DNA of 41,769 nucleotides from an uncultured Treponema sp. Its GTDB lineage: Bacteria; Spirochaetota; Spirochaetia; Treponematales; Treponemataceae. How positions within the stretch are numbered: position 1 is the stretch's first letter; every line of letters starts with the position of its first letter. The translations under genes were made by a program, and so were the position numbers. The DNA lies in assembly GCA_947170195.1 (NCBI GenBank), contig CAMVSS010000004.1, positions 1 to 41,769 on the forward strand, given 5' to 3'. Shown here one piece after another: positions 1 through 7,259 of this stretch. A model generated the notes under the pieces. The model was given only the letters and a program-made list of their open reading frames with translations, did not search any database and was not told the origin of the DNA.

Positions 1-53
1 AGAGCGCCACCCTGCGGAGGTGGAGGTCGCACGTTCGAATCGTGTCAGTCTCA
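1..53 (+). tRNA. tRNA-Arg (anticodon GCG), 5' end outside window
   Basis: The window opens inside a tRNA. A canonical anticodon arm is visible: CCACC stem, seven-base loop CTGCGGA, GGTGG stem, which gives anticodon GCG at positions 14-16 and therefore arginine (codons CGC and CGU). It is followed by a five-base variable loop, a T arm with loop TTCGAAT at 34-40, the 3' acceptor strand CAGTCTC and discriminator A at 53. CCA is not encoded. The D-stem 3' strand GAGC at 2-5 is present, while the 5' acceptor strand lies outside the window, so acceptor pairing cannot be checked. Confidence 0.88.
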
Positions 54-62
54 AGTTCTTTT

Positions 63-90
63 AAGGTCAGTTTCTTACTGACCTTTTTTT
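63..90 (+). terminator. Rho-independent terminator after tRNA-Arg
   Basis: A nine-base-pair stem AAGGTCAGT / ACTGACCTT encloses the five-base loop TTCTT and runs straight into a T tract. It lies ten bases after the tRNA discriminator base on the same strand, so it most likely ends the tRNA transcript. Confidence 0.85.
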
Positions 91-159
91 ATGCCCTGAT
101 ATCTTCTTAAAAACTTTCGCCGATTCCATTATCTCGGCACGTGCCATTCAACCCCGCCC

Positions 160-1710
160 TTACGACTTCAGCCATTTTTCGACAGCTTTTCGAACAGACT
201 GCGTTTTAAACTGAACATTCTGGCCCTGAGCGTAAAATCCGTTCTTGAAGCGGCAGCCTGAAAGCTTTGATTTTAGATTCAGCTCGGTCTGCCCGAATCC
301 GTTTCCCTCATGCGTGCAGAACGGAACTATTGTCTTGCCTTTCAAATCCACTGACTCGAAAAAAGTATACATGCACATCGGAAGATCGCCCCACCAGTTC
401 GGATACCCCACATAAATCAGGTTGTAGGCGGAAATGTCCGGAAGCGGCTGAATTTCAGGACGCTCCTCCCTCACCTGCTCTCTCTTTGCAACCGCTTTGC
501 ATTCCTCGTAGCTCTCAGGATAAGGAACCACCGGTTTGATTTCAAAAATATCAGCCCATTCCTTCTCCGCGATTATTTCCGCGAGGATCCGCGTGCTTCC
601 CTTTTCGACGTTTCCAACCTCATAGTTTTCGCCAGCGCGGGAGAAATAGAACACGGCCTTCTTCAGCTTGTTTTCGTTCAGGATTTTTCTGACTACACAA
701 TTCTTTCCGTTTCGCTTTCCGTAGTAAAGCCTGTCGTCGGCATCGCGGATTACAGACTCGTAATCGGAAAGGTTGGTTCCGGTGCACATTCCGACCGTCA
801 TCGTAACTTTTATTTCCTTTCCCTCAAATTCAACTATGGTGCTCCGTACTTTTTCGCACAGTTTTTCCAGATAATCATAGGCTTCGTTTCCGTCAGTCTG
901 CGGCATATAGAGTATGAATTCTTCGCCGCCCCACCTGACGGGGACATAGTTTTCTTTTGCGCAATCCTCGATAATTTTGCTCACTTTTTTTAAAACTTCG
1001 TCTCCGGCCTGATGTCCGTAAGTATCATTGACCTTCTTAAAATCATCTATGTCGAAAAGCGCGATCGTGTACTTGTTTTCGTTCTCGGACTTATTGCGCT
1101 TCATTATGTGCTCAAAAAAACGGCGGTTAAAAAGCCCCGTCAACAAATCGTGGTTGCTCGTGTAATTCAGCTTGTCGTTTACTGTGTTGACCTCAATAAA
1201 ATAAAGGTTGGAAATGTAAAACAACGTGAAGAGAGTTATGAACAGATTAAAAAATCCGATCTGATACTTATAGGACTCGACGATGGATTCATATTGAGGA
1301 AAAAGGGCGAAATGTTTTATCCGAATTATGTAAATCGCGATGGCATATAAAATACCGATTCCCTGAAAAATGTGCTTCATGCGCTTGTTTGGCGGAAGAA
1401 GATAGAAGACCGTGGAAATCATACCGACGACAAAGAAGATATAAAGAAAGGAGCCGCCTGAAAAAAGTTCGCTTATGAACGAAAAAGTGATGATTTCGAA
1501 GTATGTAAAGATTATATAAACATCAGTATGCCGCTTGAAAAGCTTAAGAACCGCGGCGTAAAACGTTGCGCTAAGAACATTCAGAATTGCGAGTGGAAAA
1601 AAACCAAGGAAGTAAAAAACAACCGCATTGATACCGTGCACAAAAAAGCACATTATTAAAAAGAGCAGCGTTTTCTTCTGGGAAAGAAAACTTAGGAAAT
1701 CTTGCATCAT
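160..1710 (-). CDS. Membrane diguanylate cyclase fused to a C-terminal flavodoxin domain
   Basis: Numbering follows the 543-residue track ORF. Residues about 40-200 hold five or six hydrophobic membrane segments. A GGDEF domain spans about 210-368 with an intact GGEEF active-site motif (288-292) and the FDIDDFKKVND metal and nucleotide region (246-256), so it should make cyclic di-GMP from GTP. Without a stop codon the frame continues into a flavodoxin_4-type domain (about 378-543) starting AVFYFSRAGENY and containing GYPNWWGD, which resembles stand-alone FMN flavodoxins of gut bacteria. The track start is not preferred: the ATG at 1710 (residue 28) has a GGAGAG ribosome-binding site five bases upstream. 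A GTG at residue 380 could allow internal translation of the flavodoxin alone. Redox control of the cyclase is inference; a lost stop codon between two neighbouring genes is the alternative. Confidence 0.85.
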   Translation of the reverse strand: MMQDFLSFLSQKKTLLFLIMCFFVHGINAVVFYFLGFFPLAILNVLSATFYAAVLKLFKRHTDVYIIFTYFEIITFSFISELFSGGSFLYIFFVVGMISTVFYLLPPNKRMKHIFQGIGILYAIAIYIIRIKHFALFPQYESIVESYKYQIGFFNLFITLFTLFYISNLYFIEVNTVNDKLNYTSNHDLLTGLFNRRFFEHIMKRNKSENENKYTIALFDIDDFKKVNDTYGHQAGDEVLKKVSKIIEDCAKENYVPVRWGGEEFILYMPQTDGNEAYDYLEKLCEKVRSTIVEFEGKEIKVTMTVGMCTGTNLSDYESVIRDADDRLYYGKRNGKNCVVRKILNENKLKKAVFYFSRAGENYEVGNVEKGSTRILAEIIAEKEWADIFEIKPVVPYPESYEECKAVAKREQVREERPEIQPLPDISAYNLIYVGYPNWWGDLPMCMYTFFESVDLKGKTIVPFCTHEGNGFGQTELNLKSKLSGCRFKNGFYAQGQNVQFKTQSVRKAVEKWLKS

Positions 1711-1878
1711 AAACTCTCCGGAGCATTGGCAGGTTAAGTACTGGCAAAAACGACCTATTCGTGGACATCCATGCTCAATCAAATTTAACACACGTTCCGC
1801 CGATTCCGCAAATTATAATTGACAACAGCGCTTTAAAAGTCTGTTTTGTCCAACATTTACAAATTTTGATGTTTTTTT

Positions 1879-1907
1879 TTGATTTTATTTCCCGCTAGGA
1901 TTAAAAT
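1879..1907 (+). promoter_or_regulatory. Sigma70-type promoter for the NUC1-like gene
   Basis: TTGATT and TAAAAT are separated by 17 bases, and the -10 ends 27 bases before the start codon of the following gene, which has its own GAGGAG ribosome-binding site. A TTGACA at 1819 has no matching -10 and was not chosen. Confidence 0.65.
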
Positions 1908-1934
1908 AGGAACTATAGAAAAACAGAGGAGTAT

Positions 1935-2690
1935 ATGAAGAAATTTGCATTATTATTTTTGCTTTTGGTTCCAGCCTTAGGGGCTTTTGCGGAGGACATT
2001 GCTTCACCAATCGCAAACGACAGCTCGGCTTATGTTATTGAGAATCCAAACTACAAGACATGCTACAGCGACCGTTACGGCCAGCCGCTCTGGTCATTTT
2101 ACAAGCTCAATTCGTCAATGATCGTCAGCGGAACGATCACAGAAGAGTACAAGCTGGACAACCGCGTCAAGAACAACAAAATCACGCCAAAGGAAATGGC
2201 ATCATCACCGTTTGAAAAAGTCCAGCTGTTTCCTGCCACACACGCAGGGAGCAATCCGACAGTTCAGAAAAGCACATTTCTTACCACAAACGTTGTCCTT
2301 ATGAGCAAACAGCTTGCGGATACGACCTGGACAAGAATCACAAAGGACATCGAGGATATCTCAAGAAACAGCGGAAACGTCTATGTGATTTCAGGCCCGG
2401 TATTCGACAAAGAGACGGCGAAAATCAAATACATGCTGGGCAACAAATGTGCGATTCCGGCATTCTTCTACAGAATCGTACTCTACTACGAGGGCGGAAG
2501 TCCCGTTTACAAATGCTGGAAATTTACGAACCGCATTCCGAGCGACTATGAGCGAACATGCGACCTGGACACATACCGCTACAACCTTTACCAGCTCGAA
2601 GCCGAAACAGGAATCGACTTTTTTGATTCGGCAGTTGACAATGCGTTCAGAAAAGACAAGATGAAGTACCTGGAGAAACACATAAAATAG
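1935..2690 (+). CDS. Secreted NUC1-fold (DNA/RNA non-specific endonuclease-like) protein lacking the catalytic His
   Basis: The 251-residue product starts with a cleavable signal peptide (MKKFALLFLLLVPALGAFA), so it is exported. The rest follows the layout of NUC1/Serratia-type endonucleases: YSDRYGQPLWSFYKL near 44-58, the motif region near 91-103, TTNVVLMSKQLADTTW near 117-132, VYVISGPVFD near 149-158, and ETGIDFFD near the C-terminus. Where active members have DRGHxxPAAD this protein reads EKVQLFPATH, so the catalytic His is replaced by Gln (Q97), while the metal-ligand Asn region is kept (N119). It is therefore probably not an active nuclease of the usual kind and may bind nucleic acid or have another role. 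The start has a good GAGGAG ribosome-binding site. The gene stands alone between a promoter and ffs. Family assignment rests on motif alignment by eye. Confidence 0.7.
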   Translation: MKKFALLFLLLVPALGAFAEDIASPIANDSSAYVIENPNYKTCYSDRYGQPLWSFYKLNSSMIVSGTITEEYKLDNRVKNNKITPKEMASSPFEKVQLFPATHAGSNPTVQKSTFLTTNVVLMSKQLADTTWTRITKDIEDISRNSGNVYVISGPVFDKETAKIKYMLGNKCAIPAFFYRIVLYYEGGSPVYKCWKFTNRIPSDYERTCDLDTYRYNLYQLEAETGIDFFDSAVDNAFRKDKMKYLEKHIK

Positions 2691-2754
2691 TCCGCTCGCC
2701 GACGACCTTCAGTGCGCCGGCAACGTTCAGTTTTCACACATCTTCACACATCTA

Positions 2755-2783
2755 TTGAAAAAAATCGTCAGTTATGATAGATT
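2755..2783 (+). promoter_or_regulatory. Promoter for ffs
   Basis: TTGAAA and TAGATT are separated by 17 bases, placing the transcription start near 2790, just before the first stem strand of the SRP RNA. A TATGAT at 2773-2778 is an alternative -10 but is only 12 bases from TTGAAA. Confidence 0.55.
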
Positions 2784-2789
2784 TTCTGC

Positions 2790-2886
2790 GTTGGTCAGGA
2801 GCCAGCAAGATTTTTCTTCAAAACCGTGTCAGGCCGGAAGGAGCAGCACTATGAAGCAAAAAACTGTGCATGGTTTCCCTGACCTT
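2790..2886 (+). ncRNA. ffs: Small signal recognition particle RNA (4.5S-type SRP RNA)
   Basis: The universal SRP domain IV signature is present: GTCAGGCCGGAAGGAGCAGC at 2828-2847, with the GGAA tetraloop and the asymmetric CAGG/AGCAG internal loop. The flanks fold back as one long rod: GGTCAGG at 2793-2799 pairs with CCTGACC at 2878-2884, and CTTCA pairs with TGAAG further in. The length of about 95 bases fits a bacterial 4.5S RNA without an Alu domain. It would bind Ffh for co-translational targeting of membrane and exported proteins. The RNA runs into a T tract that serves as its terminator and overlaps the stop codon of the convergent M48 protease gene. Confidence 0.93.
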
Positions 2887-2888
2887 TT

Positions 2889-4160
2889 TTATTTTTCTGC
2901 CTTCAGTGCGCTTATTCTCTCAAGCAGCGGCGGATGATTGTAATAAAACACGCTGTAGATTTTCGGCACTTGAATTTCAGACAGATTTTCTTTGTTCAGC
3001 TTGATGAGCGCAGTCACAAGGGCATCTCCGCTTCCGCAGAGCTTCTTTGAGAACGCATCAGCCTCAAACTCATCCTTCCTGCTGAAAAAATTCGAAACAG
3101 GGCTGACCAGACAGTCAAAATCTCCGAATGCGACAGAGAGCAGGAACAGACCGACCACCATCATCTGATAAGGGACGACATCGCCCACAGCAAAACCGAA
3201 TCCCGAGTACAGCGAAGGCATTTTTATAAAGATGCTGACGGCGTACAGAACTACAAACACGAGCGGAATCATAACGACGAGCCGCTTAATGATGTGATGC
3301 TTTTTCGAGTGCCCCAGCTCATGAGCCAGAACGGCCTCAATCTCTTCGACAGAAAGCTGTTCGATCAGCGTGTCGTACAAAACCACCCTCTTTGACTTTC
3401 CAAAACCTGTAAAATACGCGTTCGAGTGACCGCTTCTTCGCGAAGCATCCATCACGAAAAGCCCGCTCGCCTTAAAACCGCACGAATCAAGCATTTTCTC
3501 AAGGCGGGTCTTAAGCTCACCGTCCTCAAGCGGCTGGAATTTATTGAACAAAGGCGCGATAAAAATCGGATAAATCACGGAGACGGCAAGACTGAAAATC
3601 AGGTAAACGACACCGAGAAAGAGCCACCACAAATCCCCGGCATGCTTAAAGAGCATCGTCGCGGCAAAAATAAGCGGCGCAAGGAGCAGCAGGTTCAAAA
3701 TCAGCCCCTTGATCCTGTCCGCAACCCACAGCCCGAGAGTCATTTTGCTGAATCCGAACTGCTTTTCGATACCGAATTCCGAATGCAAATCAAACGGAAC
3801 GGTTAGCAAAAGCGCAGGAACAGAGCCCAAAATCAAAAAGAAATACGCGCAGAAAAAAGAATTTTCAGTCCAGCCCAATACCACGCCGAACAGCGCAGGA
3901 TAAAATCCCGAAAAAACGAGGTAATAGCCGAGCGCAAGCCCAAAAATCGAGCGCGGAATGCTGAATTTATACTTTGCATCCTCGTAGCGGCAAGTTTTTT
4001 TCAAGACAGACTCGTCAACATGCCCCTGAAGCATTGGCGGAATCTCAGTTCCATGCTTTTTTCTGAACCTGAAATCAATAAAATCAAGCGTTGTATCGAG
4101 CAAAAACCCAAACGCGCTGCCGACGATAAACAAAACCACGAAAATATTCGTATAATCCAT
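2889..4160 (-). CDS. M48-family membrane metalloprotease, Ste24/CAAX-protease type
   Basis: A multi-spanning membrane protein of 423 residues from the chosen start. The zinc-binding HELGH motif (about residues 280-284) is followed by KKHH, and the third-ligand region SRKDEFEADAF lies about 80 residues later, both as in Ste24-type M48A proteases. The NAYFTGFGKSKRVVLYDTL segment before HELGH is also typical. About five hydrophobic segments precede the catalytic part (M48_N-like) and two lie between the zinc motifs. The substrate is unknown; bacteria generally lack prenylated CAAX proteins, so membrane-protein quality control is a reasonable guess. The start at 4160 is chosen because AGGAAAGG lies just upstream, while the longer track start lies in repeat-like sequence. 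The stop codon overlaps the T tract of ffs. Confidence 0.88.
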   Translation of the reverse strand: MDYTNIFVVLFIVGSAFGFLLDTTLDFIDFRFRKKHGTEIPPMLQGHVDESVLKKTCRYEDAKYKFSIPRSIFGLALGYYLVFSGFYPALFGVVLGWTENSFFCAYFFLILGSVPALLLTVPFDLHSEFGIEKQFGFSKMTLGLWVADRIKGLILNLLLLAPLIFAATMLFKHAGDLWWLFLGVVYLIFSLAVSVIYPIFIAPLFNKFQPLEDGELKTRLEKMLDSCGFKASGLFVMDASRRSGHSNAYFTGFGKSKRVVLYDTLIEQLSVEEIEAVLAHELGHSKKHHIIKRLVVMIPLVFVVLYAVSIFIKMPSLYSGFGFAVGDVVPYQMMVVGLFLLSVAFGDFDCLVSPVSNFFSRKDEFEADAFSKKLCGSGDALVTALIKLNKENLSEIQVPKIYSVFYYNHPPLLERISALKAEK

Positions 4161-4303
4161 AACCTTTCCTCTGAAAATTTTTAAATGGGCGCCGCCAGCT
4201 TCGCTTGCCGGCTGTTCCACGGCTCGGTAACCCTCGGTCGACGCAAGAAACTTGCATCGACTGGATTCGCCACCGTTCCATAGCCTGGCGCGTCAGCTGA
4301 AAA
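4161..4303. repeat. GC-rich intergenic sequence with hairpin, possible dispersed repeat
   Basis: These 143 bases between pyrKD and the M48 gene are richer in G and C than their surroundings and hold small inverted repeats, the clearest being GTCGACGCAAG / CTTGCATCGAC at 4237-4261 with a three-base loop and one mismatch. No believable gene lies here; the 82-residue track ORF across it has no ribosome-binding site and overlaps two genes. It resembles a dispersed intergenic repeat, but no second full copy was found in the window. Confidence 0.35.
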
Positions 4304-6094
4304 TCAGTTTTGCGCGCTTCCCCGGAAATCATCCAGCGACCTGAAGCCTTTGCGTTTCATGTACTCGCGGAGACCTTCGACAATCTCTTTCATCGCAAAA
4401 GGATTTCCAAAAGTGGCTGTTCCGACCTCGATTGCGCTCGCTCCAGCCATTATAAACTCTACGGCATCACGCCAAGTGGAAATTCCGCCAAGGCCAACCA
4501 CGGGTATTCTTTCGCTCTCAGGAAGCTTGTTCATAGCCTGAACTACATCGAACACCATTCGGAGAGCTATCGGTTTTACGGCAGGACCGCTGAATCCGGC
4601 GCGGACATTGTTAAAAACAGGCCTTCCGGTCTCGATATCGATGGACATAGCCTGGAAAGTATTCACCAGACTGATTGCATCCGCGCCCGCTTCCCGGACA
4701 GCCATTGCAATTCCGATCAGGTCGGGAGCATTCGGGCTGAGTTTTACCATGAGCGGCTTTTTAGTGACTGCCCGAACAGCCGACGTGACGCTCGCCGCGC
4801 TAGTGCAGTCCATTCCGAAAGCCATTCCGCCGGCCTTTACGTTCGGGCAGCTGATATTAAGCTCAATCATCGGAACATCTGTCGCGTCAAGCAGCTTTGC
4901 ACCCTCGACATAGGTGTCCAGCGACGAACCGGAGAGATTCGCGATCGTCTTTGTCTTTAATTTGAGCATCGATGGCAGCTCGTGTTCGATAAAATGAGCT
5001 ATTCCCGGGTTCTCAAGTCCGATTGAGTTTATCAAACCTGACGGAGTCTCAACGAGACGAACCCCGCCATTGCCCGGACGTCCCTCAAGCGTAAGCCCCT
5101 TGGAACAAATACCTCCGAGCGTATTCACGTCGAAAAGGTCGCCGTATTCCGAACCATAACCGAATGTTCCGCTCGCCGCAATCACCGGATTTTCAAATCT
5201 GACACCGGCGATACTTGTGCTCATATCCGGGATTTCGTTTTCTTTCAGAGGTTCGCGGCGCGCTGGCTTTGATGCAGGAGGCGTAAAGTCAAGGATCGAG
5301 CCGTCGAAAACAGGGCCGTCCTTGCAGCAACGTTTATTTCCTTCTTTTGTGGAGATTGTGCATCCCAGACATGCGCCGACTCCGCACGCCATTCTGTTCT
5401 CCATGCTGAGATAGCATTTTACATTTGCTTCGGCGCATATTTTCTGAATGTAGGCAAGCATCGGAGTCGGGCCGCAGGCATAAACCACGGTGTATCCCTT
5501 CGAGCGCAGGGTGTCGGCCGTGAGGGCGGCGGTGATCATTCCGTGCACGCCGACAGAGCCGTCATCTGTTGTGACAGTCAATTCGGCCGGATGAACAAAA
5601 TCAAGGCCGTATGAGCCGCTTTTGAAGCTTGCGTAAAAATCGTAGGAATTATCGCCCAGGGTTGAGGCAAAACCGGCCACAGGAGCAACCCCGACGCCGC
5701 CGCCGACAATGCAAACCTTGTCGCTTTCTTTAGGAACCGGGAAAGTGTTTCCCTCAGGCCCGATCAGCTCGATTCCGTCTCCCTCGCAGAGAGAGCAAAG
5801 CTCCTGAGTTCCGGTTCCTTTTTTTAGGATTAAAAATGATATTTGAACTGAATCGCCTTTTTTTTCGGCGGCATAAACGCTGATAGGACGACCAAGAAGG
5901 ACTTCTGATTTGACCGAGCGCAGCATGTAAAACTGCCCCGCAAGCGGAAGATCTCGATTTTTTCCATCAAAATCAACTTTAAGAAGATAAATGCTTCCGA
6001 GAGGACGCGCGCTTTCAACGACTCCGCAGAAACATACTTTTCCAACACCAAAGCTTGGGCGTGGCATACCGTTACAATCAGTCAAGTGTTCCAT
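4304..6094 (-). CDS. pyrD: Dihydroorotate dehydrogenase, PyrK electron-transfer subunit fused to PyrD catalytic subunit
   Basis: Oxidises dihydroorotate to orotate, the fourth step of UMP synthesis, passing electrons to NAD. Numbering follows the 598-residue track ORF. Residues about 20-275 are the PyrK part: FAD motif GRPISVY (70-76), nucleotide-binding VGGGVGVAP (132-140) and a 2Fe-2S cysteine cluster ACGVGACLGC (238-247) plus C258/C259. Residues about 293-590 are a class 1B PyrD with catalytic Cys in NISCPN (C418) and FMN-binding GLGGIS (536-541). In Firmicutes the two are separate subunits; here one chain carries both. The TTG track start and the ATG at 6094 both lack a clear ribosome-binding site, and ATG is preferred. 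It lies about 75 bases after pyrF on the same strand, probably in one transcript. Confidence 0.95.
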   Translation of the reverse strand: MEHLTDCNGMPRPSFGVGKVCFCGVVESARPLGSIYLLKVDFDGKNRDLPLAGQFYMLRSVKSEVLLGRPISVYAAEKKGDSVQISFLILKKGTGTQELCSLCEGDGIELIGPEGNTFPVPKESDKVCIVGGGVGVAPVAGFASTLGDNSYDFYASFKSGSYGLDFVHPAELTVTTDDGSVGVHGMITAALTADTLRSKGYTVVYACGPTPMLAYIQKICAEANVKCYLSMENRMACGVGACLGCTISTKEGNKRCCKDGPVFDGSILDFTPPASKPARREPLKENEIPDMSTSIAGVRFENPVIAASGTFGYGSEYGDLFDVNTLGGICSKGLTLEGRPGNGGVRLVETPSGLINSIGLENPGIAHFIEHELPSMLKLKTKTIANLSGSSLDTYVEGAKLLDATDVPMIELNISCPNVKAGGMAFGMDCTSAASVTSAVRAVTKKPLMVKLSPNAPDLIGIAMAVREAGADAISLVNTFQAMSIDIETGRPVFNNVRAGFSGPAVKPIALRMVFDVVQAMNKLPESERIPVVGLGGISTWRDAVEFIMAGASAIEVGTATFGNPFAMKEIVEGLREYMKRKGFRSLDDFRGSAQN

Positions 6095-6169
6095 GCCCAA
6101 AAGTATAGCACGTAAACAAGAACTTGTTCGAGAGGACTCAAAAATCAGTCCTCCCGAAACATGTCGATA

Positions 6170-7105
6170 CTACAAGCCAAGCTCTCTTTTTGCGTTGAGC
6201 AAATCCTCTGAGGATGCTTTTGCAGCACGCGCGGCGCTGTCAGCAATGTCGGACAGGGTAAGAGCGCCTGACTCACGTTTTTTTGCCAGCAGCTCGTCTT
6301 TTTTCCATGCGCAAAGGATTCCGCGGCTGGAATTTACTGTGCCACCGGCCTTGTCGAGCAGCGTTGCCGCAATTCGAGCGGCTCCGCCCTGAGCACCGTA
6401 GCCAGGAATCAAGAAGAACATTTTTGGATACGCGTCGCGAAGCAGTCTGGCATCGCTTTCTTCTGTGCAGCCGACAACAGCTCCGACCGGGGAACAAGTC
6501 TCGTCCATGTATACCGAGTCAAATTCAGCTCCGAGGCGGGCAAGCTCGTTTCCCGTTCTGTCCAAAACCCTGCCGCCAGCCGCAAGCTCCTGCTGCTCGA
6601 TATCCACCATTCCGGGATTTGAAGTTCTGAGCAGAACGAACATGCCTTTTCCGCCCAGATCAGGCTTGCTGTACTCCGCGAACGGCTTTAATGTATCGAA
6701 TCCCATATAAGGATTCACCGTGATGATATCGGTTTCAAAGTCGCTGCCTGAGGCAAGATGCGCACGCGCATACGCTTTTGCAGTGTCGGCGATGTCACCG
6801 CGCTTTATATCGCTGATTGCAATCAAACCTGCCTTTTTTACAGCCTTTATCGTCTCGACATAAGCTTTCAGGCCTTCGATGCCCATCGCCTCGTAATATG
6901 CGATCTGGATTTTGCAGCAACATGCGGTTTTTTCCGCAGAAATCCGCGAGATGATTTCCTTGTTGTAAGCAAGAATCGCTTCCGCAGGGGAAGAAAAAGT
7001 CTTTAAAACCGACTCCGGCAAATAAGAAGGGTCCGTATCAAGTCCGACACAGAGCGGTCCGTTTTTCAAAGCTGCTTCCTGCAGCACCTGCATGGTGTGT
7101 TTCAT
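6170..7105 (-). CDS. pyrF: Orotidine 5'-phosphate decarboxylase (long, type 2)
   Basis: Decarboxylates OMP to UMP, the last step of de novo pyrimidine synthesis. The 311-residue chain has the family landmarks in order: CVGLDTDPSYLP near the N-terminus (substrate Asp), KIQIAYYEAMG (catalytic Lys region), and the signature SDIKRGDIADTAKAYA containing the D-x-K-x-x-D catalytic array. The C-terminal half carries the phosphate-binding region around IPGYGAQGG. The length matches the longer PyrF subfamily of about 270-310 residues rather than the E. coli type of about 245. The ATG at 7105 is preceded by TGAGG. It is the upstream partner of pyrKD, so the last two UMP-forming activities before orotate phosphoribosyltransferase and after it are co-transcribed; pyrE is not in the window. 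Confidence 0.94.
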   Translation of the reverse strand: MKHTMQVLQEAALKNGPLCVGLDTDPSYLPESVLKTFSSPAEAILAYNKEIISRISAEKTACCCKIQIAYYEAMGIEGLKAYVETIKAVKKAGLIAISDIKRGDIADTAKAYARAHLASGSDFETDIITVNPYMGFDTLKPFAEYSKPDLGGKGMFVLLRTSNPGMVDIEQQELAAGGRVLDRTGNELARLGAEFDSVYMDETCSPVGAVVGCTEESDARLLRDAYPKMFFLIPGYGAQGGAARIAATLLDKAGGTVNSSRGILCAWKKDELLAKKRESGALTLSDIADSAARAAKASSEDLLNAKRELGL

Positions 7106-7141
7106 CGCAAAACCTCAGAATTCAAAATATAGGGCACCCCG

Positions 7142-7168
7142 AAAAACCGCGCTCATAGCGACGGTTTT
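7142..7168 (-). terminator. Probable terminator after the amidase lipoprotein gene
   Basis: On the minus strand AAAACCGTCGC pairs with GCGCGGTTTT (one bulged T) around loop TATGA and ends in a short T run. It lies about 90 bases downstream of the amidase stop codon and just upstream of pyrF, so it would insulate the two genes. Confidence 0.5.
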
Positions 7169-7259
7169 CAGATGTTCAATAGGATAATTCTAGTTTTTTT
7201 TGCACACTAAAACAAGAATACCGCTGGCCGCAGAATCAGAATGTCGGACCTCGCAAATC

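Noticed and set aside
1819-1824. Perfect TTGACA upstream of the NUC1-like gene
   Set aside because: No acceptable -10 lies 16-18 bases downstream. The pair at 1879-1907 is better.
2755-2937. 60-residue plus-strand ORF
   Set aside because: It lies across the SRP RNA gene and its terminator, so the structured RNA explains the region.
4084-4332. 82-residue minus-strand ORF between pyrKD and the M48 gene
   Set aside because: It overlaps both genes and consists largely of the repeat-like spacer. No ribosome-binding site.
4310-4960. 216-residue plus-strand ORF
   Set aside because: It is an antisense shadow of pyrKD with no domain signal.
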